Shown here: positions 1 through 9,052 of the stretch, in pieces
How the letters are laid out: each line of letters starts with the position of its first letter
How positions within the stretch are numbered: position 1 is the first letter of the stretch
Made by a program: the position numbers and the translations under genes
Notes under the pieces: model-generated
Databases searched by the model: none
What the model saw: the letters and a program-made list of their open reading frames with translations, nothing else
Told to the model about the DNA's origin: nothing
Assembly: GCF_004025965.2 (NCBI RefSeq)
Contig: NZ_SAYU02000009.1
Span: 1 to 64,000, forward strand
Origin: Phycicoccus flavus
Lineage (GTDB): Bacteria > Actinomycetota > Actinomycetes > Actinomycetales > Dermatophilaceae
Length of the DNA: 64,000 bases
Direction: 5' to 3'

Positions 1-340
1 CGACGTGCAGACCTACTGCATCGGGCAGGCCGCCTCCGCCGCCGCGGTCATCCTCGGCGCCGGCGCCCCGGGCAAGCGGTTCGCGCTGCCGAACGCCCGG
101 GTGCTCATCCACCAGCCCGCCATCGAGGGCACCGGCGGCATGGCCTCCGACCTCGAGATCCACGCCAACGAGATCATCCGGATGCGGGAGTGGCTGGAGG
201 AGACGATCGCCAAGCACTCCGGCCGCGACGTCGAGACCGTCCGCAAGGACATCGACCGCGACAAGATCCTCTCGGCCGAGGCCGCGAAGGAGTACGGCCT
301 CGTCGACGAGGTGCTCGCCTCGCGCAAGGCCAACACCTGA
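1..340 (+). CDS. clpP: ATP-dependent Clp protease proteolytic subunit ClpP, C-terminal part
   Basis: This is the 3' part of a ClpP serine protease subunit, which forms the degradation chamber used with ClpX or ClpC. The reading frame is open from the first codon (base 2), so the start lies outside the window. The catalytic serine sits in GQAASAAA, the histidine in IHQP, and the aspartate in the DRD preceding [13 protein letters not shown], so the triad is complete. A strong hairpin follows 20 bases after the stop. The partner clpX lies about 1.6 kb downstream but is separated by an inserted nuclease-like gene. Actinobacteria often have two clpP copies; this would be the clpX-proximal one, and an upstream copy cannot be seen here. 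Confidence 0.95.
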   Translation, partial: DVQTYCIGQAASAAAVILGAGAPGKRFALPNARVLIHQPAIEGTGGMASDLEIHANEIIRMREWLEETIAKHSGRDVETVRKDIDRDKILSAEAAKEYGLVDEVLASRKANT

Positions 341-359
341 GCCCAGCCGTCCGCCGCAC

Positions 360-396
360 GACGCCGCCCGGTCCCCCCGAGGGACCGGGCGGCGTC
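360..396 (+). terminator. Rho-independent-type hairpin after clpP
   Basis: A perfect 16-bp stem (360-375 with 381-396) encloses a 5-nt loop directly after the clpP stop. There is no T-tract, as is common in high-GC actinobacteria. It probably ends the clpP transcript and isolates it from the nuclease-like gene and clpX. Confidence 0.8.
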
Positions 397-474
397 GTCG
401 CACCGGAGAACGACCAGCCGGACCGTCGACCCGCCGACGTCAGGCGTCCTCCGCGCCCCGAACCCTCTCCGGCG

Positions 475-607
475 TGCGAGACCTCTCCGACCCACGCGGT
501 TCTCGCTGAGCACCGCAGATCTCGCCGCCCCATGGGGCTCCCGCCCCGACGTCTCGGCGAGATCGACATGGCTCGACGAGATCCGCCGGAGTCGGAGACT
601 TCTCGCA
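475..607. repeat. 133-bp imperfect palindromic repeat, left copy
   Basis: The outer arms 475-491 and 591-607 are inverted complements at 15 of 17 positions. An inner 10-bp inverted pair (518-527 and 555-564) is perfect, and the centre carries CCCCATGGGG. A copy of exactly the same length lies at 1666-1798 in the same orientation; aligned without gaps by hand the two agree at about 97 of 133 positions. Apart from the clpP terminator and this element, the gene-free stretch 341-677 holds nothing I can identify. The pair brackets the AbiEi-like gene. Confidence 0.7.
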
Positions 608-677
608 GCGGGAGTCCGGGGCCGGGGCTGTGGATGACGTCGGCACCGATCCGCCGCGCGCTGCCAGGCTGGCCGGC

Positions 678-1637
678 ATGCTCGGACCACCCGCTCCCGT
701 TCCCTTCGACCCCGGCGTGCTGCGCACGGGGTCGGACCTGCGTCGTGCCGGGACCGAACCGAGTCGGGAGCCGGGGTGGCACCACGTGGGGCACGGGGCG
801 TGGCTTCCGGACGCGACCTGGGGCCGTCTGACCGCCGTGCAACGTCACGCCGCCGTCGTCCACGCAGCCGACCTGCGTGGGTCCCGGCGCGCACAGCGGA
901 CCTACGCCCTCACCTCGGCGGCTGCCGTGTGGGGCCTGCCGCGCATCGGGCCCTGGCCGGGGACCGTGACGATCCTCGTCGCGGACCCCGCGGTGCGTGG
1001 GACCAGGGTGGTCCGCCCTCATCTCGGCCCACCCGCCGAGACCGTGTCGCTCCAGGGGCTGCGGGTGACCTCCGCCGCTCGGACCGTCGTGGACCTCGCG
1101 CGCACCGGGTCCCTCGACTCCGCGCTGGCCGCCGCCGACCACGCCCTCCGCCACGGGCTCTGCACACCCCAGCAGCTGGCCGAGGAAGTGGCCGCGGTCC
1201 CGCGCTCCTCGCGTGGACGTCGCGTCGCCGCACTCGTGCGAGACCTCGCCGATCCCCTCAGCATGTCGGCGGGCGAGAGCCTGTCGCGCCTCCAGATGTA
1301 CCGGCTCAACGTGCCGAGGCCCGTGCTGCAGGGGAAGCGGGAGGACTCCGCAGGGCTGATCGGGTACGTCGACTTCGACTGGGAGAACGCGGTCGGGGAG
1401 TTCGACGGCAAGGTGAAGTACCGGGTCCCCGACGGTGCCGATCCCGCGACGGCGGGCGAGATCGTGTGGCGCGAGAAGAAGCGAGAGGACCGGATCCGAC
1501 GGCAGGCGCCGGTCGGGCGCTGGGTCTGGGCGGACGCACTCGACGCCGAGCGACTCCGTCCGATCCTCGCGGCGATCGGTGTCCGGTCGGCGCCACGGAA
1601 CACCTGGTTCGACCTCGGGGCGCACCACGCCGGCTGA
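678..1637 (+). CDS. AbiEi-antitoxin-like / PD-(D/E)XK endonuclease-fold protein
   Basis: The protein (319 aa from the ATG at 678) resembles the actinobacterial family annotated as type IV toxin-antitoxin AbiEi-like antitoxin domain proteins. Their C-terminal part resembles Vsr/DUF559 nucleases. The N-terminal half carries the family pattern (VWGLP, then [13 protein letters not shown]). The C-terminal half has nuclease-fold candidates E200 (GESLSR), D232 (VDFDW) and E241-x-D243-G-K245, then REKKRED. No AbiEii-type nucleotidyltransferase toxin adjoins it, so a classical toxin-antitoxin pair is unlikely. It interrupts clpP-clpX and is flanked by the paired 133-bp repeats. An in-frame ATG at 630 would add 16 residues; neither start has a clear ribosome-binding site. 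Its biological role is not known. Confidence 0.75.
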   Translation: MLGPPAPVPFDPGVLRTGSDLRRAGTEPSREPGWHHVGHGAWLPDATWGRLTAVQRHAAVVHAADLRGSRRAQRTYALTSAAAVWGLPRIGPWPGTVTILVADPAVRGTRVVRPHLGPPAETVSLQGLRVTSAARTVVDLARTGSLDSALAAADHALRHGLCTPQQLAEEVAAVPRSSRGRRVAALVRDLADPLSMSAGESLSRLQMYRLNVPRPVLQGKREDSAGLIGYVDFDWENAVGEFDGKVKYRVPDGADPATAGEIVWREKKREDRIRRQAPVGRWVWADALDAERLRPILAAIGVRSAPRNTWFDLGAHHAG

Positions 1638-1665
1638 CACCCGAGCCTCAGCTGGCTCGCCCTGG

Positions 1666-1798
1666 TGCGAGACGTCTCCGACAGGCGTCGGTGTCGCCGA
1701 CCCGTGCTGATCTCGCCGAGCCATGGCGCGAGAGCCCCGACGTCCCGGCGGGTCCGACGTGGCCGGGCGAGAACCACACGGGTGGGAGACATCTCGCA
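1666..1798. repeat. 133-bp imperfect palindromic repeat, right copy
   Basis: This is the second copy of the element at 475-607, in direct orientation on the other side of the AbiEi-like gene. Its outer arms (1666-1679 and 1785-1798) pair at 13 of 14 positions. It shares blocks such as GATCTCGCCG, CCATGG and CCCCGACGTC with the left copy. In the gene-free stretch 1638-1942 I see this element and, near the end, the clpX upstream region. Confidence 0.7.
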
Positions 1799-1942
1799 CT
1801 GGGGGGCGTCCGGAGGGGGCGGGTTGCGCTGACAGCGAACCGAGGCGACGCGCCGACCGGCGCGGCGGTTCAATGGGTGCGACAGGACACCTCGGCGGGT
1901 AGCGTCGGGGCCGTTGTCGCCGCCGAGGGAAGGACCGCATCC

Positions 1943-3229
<1,287 letters not shown>

Positions 3230-3253
3230 CCCGGCCGCCGGCCGCGCCGGTGC

Positions 3254-3772
3254 TCACCGGGCGCTGACCGACCGCCCGACGAGGGCGGTCGTCGTGGCCA
3301 GCAGGGCCAGCGCCGCGGCCGCAGTCCAGGCCCACCAGCCCTGCGGCGTCGCCGTGGCCAGGGCGCCGACCGCCGCCACCGCCCCACCGAGGGCCGCGAG
3401 CACCCCGGCCTGCCCCGACCAGCGCCGCAGCGTCGCGCGCGGCAGCCCCGCCCCCGGGGCCCACGCCGCGAGCAGCGACAGGCAGGTGTGCGCCAGGAGC
3501 ACCGCCGTGCCGCTGAGGGCCGCCAGCGCCCAGTCGGTGACCGTGACCGGCGCCGAGCGGGCGACGACGAGGGTGAGGGCCTGCAGGGCGAGCAGCGCGA
3601 GACCGGCCGAGCCGCCCGGGCGACGCAGCGCCCAGAAGGTCGCGGCGGCGAGCAGGGGGGCGGAGAAGGGGAGCAGGCCGGGCAGCTCGGCCGCGGCGAC
3701 GAGCAGCACGAGCACGTCCGCGAGGACGACGAGGCCGCCGGCGGCGCGTCGCCAGGTGCGGGCGGGCGTCAT
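3254..3772 (-). CDS. Integral membrane protein, last gene of MoxR/DUF58 operon
   Basis: This 172-aa protein of no recognised family has about five hydrophobic segments rich in Ala, Leu and Val, so it should be a multi-pass membrane protein. Its ATG overlaps the stop of the DUF58 gene (ATGA at 3769-3772), which indicates translational coupling. Being the distal gene of a MoxR/DUF58/DUF4129 operon, it may belong to the same membrane-associated assembly. That is inferred from context only. Confidence 0.7.
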   Translation of the reverse strand: MTPARTWRRAAGGLVVLADVLVLLVAAAELPGLLPFSAPLLAAATFWALRRPGGSAGLALLALQALTLVVARSAPVTVTDWALAALSGTAVLLAHTCLSLLAAWAPGAGLPRATLRRWSGQAGVLAALGGAVAAVGALATATPQGWWAWTAAAALALLATTTALVGRSVSAR

Positions 3773-5111
3773 CGCAGGGCCACCCGGGGGGTGCGGCGCC
3801 GCCGGCCGACACCGCGCAGCACCGCGTCCAGCGAGCCCGGTCCGGCCCAGGCGAGCACCGGCACCCCGGCCGCGGCGCAGCGGCGCACCTCGCGCTCGCG
3901 GTCGAGCAGCCGCAGCCGCCAGACGAGCCGCGCCAGGCGGGGGTCGTCGATGCCCGTCGCCGCGACGGCGTCCGCCGCCGGGAGGTCGGGGGCGGTGAGC
4001 CCCGGCGGCAGGGTGTCGACGACGAGGACGACGTGCCCGCTGCGCGAGAGCCGGACGGCGTGGGCCAGGGCCTCGCCGGAGACCAGCGCCGACAGCAGCA
4101 CGACGACCGCGCCCGGCGCCACCGGTCGGCGTAGCTGGGCCCGCAGCCGCCGGTCCTCGCCGACCGTGCCGCGCGCGGGCTCGGCCCGGCCGAGGCCGAG
4201 CAGGATCCGGGCCAGCTGGTGATGGCCGCCGACCGCCGGCACCTCGACGAGGCCGGCGCCGCCGAGCACGCTGAGCCCCACCCGGTCGCCGGTCGTCAGG
4301 TAGTGCGCCGCGACGGCCCCGGCGGCCTCGACGGCGACGTCGAGGCTGCTGCGCCGGCCCGCGTCGGGCTCGTGGCTGCCGAGGTCGCGCAGGGCGTCGA
4401 CGACGACACGCACCTCGGCGTCCTCGTCGCCGTGGGTCGTCGTCACGTGGAGGCTGCCGGTGCGCAGCGACACCGGCCAGTGCACGCGCCGGAGCCGGTC
4501 GCCGGTGCGGAAGGGACGGACGTCGGCGAGCTCGGTGCCGCTGCCGGGCCGGGAGGAGCGGTGCTGGCCCACGAGGCCCACGGGGTGCGGCAGCCCGGCC
4601 CGGGAGGTGAACGCGCCGGGGGAGGGCAGGACGGCGATGCCGGCCGTCTCCTGCTCCGGCCGGACCCAGGCGAAGCCGCCGAGGTCGCCGAAGGCCGCCA
4701 GCTGCGCCGGCCCGAGACGGCGCACGCCCCAGCGCTGCACGGTCACCTCGACGCCCACGGGCACGGCGAGCGCGGGGTCGGCCACCGCGGCGGCGACGTG
4801 GCCGTGGGTGGGGGTCGTGCGGGCCCAGCGGTCGCCCGGCAGGTGGGCGACGACGTCGCGCAGCCCCGGCACCGGGTCGACGTCCATCCGCCAGGTGGTC
4901 GCCTCGCCCTCGCGGAGCAACGGCTCGGCGAGGGCGCCGCGGACGGCGGGTGCGCGCCGGGGCCTGGTGACCACCGACCACAGCGCCGCGCCGACGAGCG
5001 GCGCGCCGAGGACGACGAGGTCCCCGCGGCCCAGCACCGCCCCGAAGGCGAGGAGCAGCAGCCCGACGAGCAGCGCCCGGCCGAGGGCGCGGGTGGGGCG
5101 CCAGCGCCCGC

Positions 5112-5115
<4 letters not shown>
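3769..5115 (-). CDS. DUF58 domain-containing protein
   Basis: The protein has 448 aa. Two N-terminal hydrophobic segments (about residues 8-45) are followed by a soluble region. The DUF58 signature DVRPFRTGDRLRRVHWPVS and a von Willebrand A-like C-terminal half follow. DUF58 proteins habitually pair with MoxR AAA+ ATPases and are thought to act with them in assembling or activating protein complexes; no reaction is established. The GTG start overlaps the moxR stop as GTGA (5112-5115). It belongs to a five-gene coupled operon. Confidence 0.88.
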
Positions 5116-6077
<962 letters not shown>

Positions 6078-6527
6078 TCAGGTCTCCTCGGTCGGTGCGG
6101 GCAGGGCCTCGAGGTCGGCGACGACGCGCTCGACCTCCGGCAGGCCGAGCGGGCGCGGCGGGGCCGCGAGGTAGGTGGCGAGGGGCCCGTCGCCGCCGAC
6201 CCCGTGCGGCGAGCGGTCGGCGGCCAGGACCGTGACGAGCGCGTGCAGCCGGGCCGGCGCGCCGGTGTCCCGCGGGGTCGGGGCCAGGGTGCGGTGCAGC
6301 TCGGCGATGCCGGGCTCGGGGGGCAGGTCGTGCTCGAGGTCGGGGCGCCAGTCCCAGTCGACCGGGTCGGCGCGCAGCAGGGGGAGCAGGACGAGCACCG
6401 CGCCGACGACGATCCCGACCGTGCCGGCGGCGAGGAGGATGACCGGGCCGCGCAGGACGGTGAGCACGACGACGAGCGCGACCGCCCCGGCCAGGGCGAG
6501 CGTGCGGCGCGGGCGCAGGTCAGCCAC
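6078..6527 (-). CDS. Small membrane protein of MoxR operon
   Basis: The 149-aa protein begins VADLRPRRTLALAG. It has two adjacent hydrophobic segments (about residues 10-55) and a soluble C-terminal part rich in Leu and Asp. I do not recognise a family. The GTG at 6527 overlaps the end of the DUF4129 gene by 8 bases. A longer reading from an upstream ATG (6593) would run deep into the upstream gene and is less likely. Its position between DUF4129 and moxR suggests a structural partner. Confidence 0.7.
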   Translation of the reverse strand: MADLRPRRTLALAGAVALVVVLTVLRGPVILLAAGTVGIVVGAVLVLLPLLRADPVDWDWRPDLEHDLPPEPGIAELHRTLAPTPRDTGAPARLHALVTVLAADRSPHGVGGDGPLATYLAAPPRPLGLPEVERVVADLEALPAPTEET

Positions 6528-7245
6528 GCCCGGACCCGGCCGTCGCCGCGAGCTGGGCGTCGAGGGACCGCAGCGCGGCCTCGGCCCGGCCACGGTGCTC
6601 CTCGGTCATCGGGTGCCGGGACCACAGCGCCTCCCGGTAGAGACCCGCGAGCTCGTGGAGGGCGCCGGCGTCGAGCACGAACCGCCCGAGCGTCGCCACC
6701 GTCGTCTCGCTCGAGGTCCGCGACACCGGGAGCGCGACGCCGGCCCCCCGCAGCGTCTCCTCCAGCCGGGTCCAGGCGGCGACGATGCCCTCGGCCGGGG
6801 TACCGCCGGAGAGCGCGGTGAGGCGCTCGTCGGCGTCCGTGCCGACGGCGGCGGCCACCCGCTCCAGGTCGGGGCCGCGCGCGTCGTCCGGCGGCAGCCG
6901 CCGGTCGCGCAGGACCCGCAGCAGCGCCCGGACGGCGAGGGCCACGAGGACGAGCAGCGCGAGGCTCACGAGCACGAGGGCGGTCCAGCCGAGCAGTCGT
7001 TCGAGCAGCGACGAGGGGTCACGGGGGCCGACGTACCGTCCCGCGTCGATCTCGGACTGCGGGGCGAGCGGGGGGTCGTTGTACCCGCGGACGACCACAC
7101 TGCGCTCCGGGTCCGGCCGGCCGAAGTCCTGCGCCGGGCGCGGCGCGGCCGCGGCCCAGACGGCGACGAGGGAGGCGAGGACCCCGGTGGCGGCGAGGAC
7201 CGGGCCGGTGCGGAGGGCGCCGGGGAGGTCGCGTCGGGGTGACAC
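6520..7245 (-). CDS. DUF4129 domain-containing membrane protein
   Basis: This 241-aa protein is the first gene of the MoxR/DUF58 operon. One hydrophobic segment lies near the N-terminus (residues 15-35) and one in the middle (about 85-110). A cytoplasmic C-terminal domain carries the features seen in DUF4129 proteins, including the tail ELYREALWSRHPMTEEHR. The GTG start at 7245 is preceded by GGGAG. The gene is transcribed away from the C39-like gene; the divergent control region is about 60 bases. Its function is unknown. Confidence 0.8.
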   Translation of the reverse strand: MSPRRDLPGALRTGPVLAATGVLASLVAVWAAAAPRPAQDFGRPDPERSVVVRGYNDPPLAPQSEIDAGRYVGPRDPSSLLERLLGWTALVLVSLALLVLVALAVRALLRVLRDRRLPPDDARGPDLERVAAAVGTDADERLTALSGGTPAEGIVAAWTRLEETLRGAGVALPVSRTSSETTVATLGRFVLDAGALHELAGLYREALWSRHPMTEEHRGRAEAALRSLDAQLAATAGSGRG

Positions 7246-7305
7246 GGCTCCCACTGAAGCACACCGGTGCTGGCGCCCGGGGCGTCGGGCGGTAACGATT
7301 GGTCC

Positions 7306-7983
7306 GTGGCGATGACCTACCGGCTGCGGGCCGGGGACACCGGACCGGTGCAGCAGTCCCCGGTGACGTGCGGATCGGCGTGCCTCACGGTCGCGCGGAT
7401 GCTCGTCGACCCCGTCTTCGCCTCGTGGGTGCACACGGGCGAGCCGCACCCGCCGGGCGCCCCGGAGGGCGCCACCGAGGCGGAGCGCTTCGCCGCCTAC
7501 GAGCGGGTCGTCATGCGCCGCACCAACGGCGTCGTCGCCGCCGGGGGCGGGCCGTCGCTGCCGTGGCCGCGGGCGCTCGGCACCCCGCCGTGGGGCGCCA
7601 AACACGAGCTCGAGTACGGCGCGGCCAAGCTGGGGACGCGCTACACCGTCGACGCGCTGCGCGGTCAGGACGAGTACGCCCTCGTCGCCGCCTTCGACCG
7701 GCTCGTCGACGTCGTCGCGGACGGCGAGCCGGGCCTGCTCTACATCGGCAACCGGCTGCTGCCGCGGCACGTCGTCCTCGTCCTGCCCGGCGACGGCGAC
7801 CGGATGCTCGACGTCTACGACCCCGCAACCGGACGCGTAGACCACCTGCGCCGCGACACCGTCGTGCACCACCGGCTGCGCCTCGCCGGCTGGGACGTGC
7901 CCTGGCTCGCGGTGCGCCCGACCGGCCTGCGCACGGTCGAGAGCCGCCAGCCCGCCACCGCCCCCCGTCCGATGCCCGCCTGA
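7306..7983 (+). CDS. Putative C39/papain-like cysteine peptidase-fold protein
   Basis: The 225-aa protein carries QSPVTCGSACL (C22, C26) near its N-terminus, RHVVLV (H155) and LDVYDP (D169, D172) near its C-terminus. A Cys-His-Asp arrangement of this order and spacing is typical of C39-like papain-fold peptidases. The assignment rests on these motifs only. There is no signal peptide or export ABC domain. I chose the GTG at 7306 because an AACGAT hexamer ends 6 bases before it, as in other leaderless genes here. The ATG at 7312 and the GTG at 7267 are alternatives. The gene is divergent from the MoxR operon, so a role with it is possible but unproven. Confidence 0.55.
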   Translation: MAMTYRLRAGDTGPVQQSPVTCGSACLTVARMLVDPVFASWVHTGEPHPPGAPEGATEAERFAAYERVVMRRTNGVVAAGGGPSLPWPRALGTPPWGAKHELEYGAAKLGTRYTVDALRGQDEYALVAAFDRLVDVVADGEPGLLYIGNRLLPRHVVLVLPGDGDRMLDVYDPATGRVDHLRRDTVVHHRLRLAGWDVPWLAVRPTGLRTVESRQPATAPRPMPA

Positions 7984-8056
7984 GGGGTCACCGTGAGAGG
8001 GCGTGCCGATCGGCGGATCAGGAGGTCCGGGGACGGCGCATGACCAGGAGGAACGA

Positions 8057-8989
8057 ATGACCGAACCTGCCGGGTTGTCGACGGTGTGGCGTTGTGTGGC
8101 CGGGGCAGCGGCCCTGGCTGTGGCCGGCGCGATGCTCGTGGCCTTCTGGTCCGTGAAGATCTGTGACGGGGAGCTGGCGAACACCGGCGACGTCGTCAGC
8201 GTCTGCCGTCACCTCTCGGTCACCGACCCACCGGTCGTGATCGGTGGAGTGGCGGTCGTCCTCCTCCTGGCCGTCGCGCTGCCCGTGTCCGAGCTCTCCG
8301 CGTTCGGGGTCTCGCTCAAACGCGAGGTCCTGGCAGCCAAGCAGACAGCGGACGAGGCCCGCGAGCTGGCACACGGTGCGGAGACCGTGTCCGTCGAGGG
8401 GCGACGCGTCGCCGACCGAGCAGCGGACACTGCGATCGAGGCGCGGGCGGCTGCGAACAGTGCCGACCGGAGCGCGGGGTTGGCCGAGCGGCTCGCCCTG
8501 AGCAGGGCTCGGGAGGGTGTCGACGAGGCCGCGGAGCACGTCGACGACCTCGTCGACGAGTACCGGCGCATCCGGAGCAGCGAGCCCAGCAGCTCGGAAC
8601 GAACGGCCAAGCTCGAAGCCCTCGTCGGTCAGATGATTGGTCGCTTCACGAACGCGCATGTCGACGACTTCGACCCGAGGCGCGCCCTGTCGAGCCCGAA
8701 CGAGGGAAGCCGAGTCGCGGCGTACGCCTGGGCGTACGCGCACCCCGACGTCTCCGACGTCGACGCCATCATCCGGGCCGCGGTCGCGGAGCCGCAGAAC
8801 CACCGTTTCGGCCAGTACTGGGGCTTCCGGGCGGTACGCCGCGCGTTGGCCGAACGACCGGGCACGTTGAGTGTCGAGGGCCGACGGCTGCTCGAAGCGT
8901 GGAAGCGCGAGCACCTGGCGGCAGGGTCCGATCGTGAGGTCACGAGCGGACGGTCGTTCGAGGTGTCACGCGCACTGGCTTTCGGCTGA
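8057..8989 (+). CDS. Hypothetical protein: two membrane segments, coiled coil, helical C-terminal domain
   Basis: The protein has 310 aa. Transmembrane segments lie at about residues 12-32 and 55-75. A long Ala/Glu/Arg-rich coiled-coil-like region spans about 85-185. The C-terminal helical domain begins near SSPNEGSRVAAYAW and ends with an Arg/Leu-rich helix, recalling HEAT-type or effector-associated helical domains (impression only). The ATG at 8057 follows a strong AGGAGGAACGA site, unusual among these mostly leaderless genes. Codons such as TTG, TGT and CGT are more common than in its neighbours, which suggests an accessory gene. No function is claimed. Confidence 0.65.
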   Translation: MTEPAGLSTVWRCVAGAAALAVAGAMLVAFWSVKICDGELANTGDVVSVCRHLSVTDPPVVIGGVAVVLLLAVALPVSELSAFGVSLKREVLAAKQTADEARELAHGAETVSVEGRRVADRAADTAIEARAAANSADRSAGLAERLALSRAREGVDEAAEHVDDLVDEYRRIRSSEPSSSERTAKLEALVGQMIGRFTNAHVDDFDPRRALSSPNEGSRVAAYAWAYAHPDVSDVDAIIRAAVAEPQNHRFGQYWGFRAVRRALAERPGTLSVEGRRLLEAWKREHLAAGSDREVTSGRSFEVSRALAFG

Positions 8990-9052
8990 CCGGCGACCGC
9001 GCGCGGTCCGGTCCTCTCCAGTCTGACAGGGCGACCTTTCTGGTCGGCGCGG

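Noticed and set aside
678-1637. Complete type IV toxin-antitoxin system
   Set aside because: No AbiEii-like nucleotidyltransferase or other small partner gene lies on either side; the next genes are clpP and clpX.
776-1942. N-terminal extension of clpX reaching back to 776
   Set aside because: The extra residues overlap the AbiEi-like gene in another frame and the palindromic repeat. The family starts just before the zinc finger at 1943.
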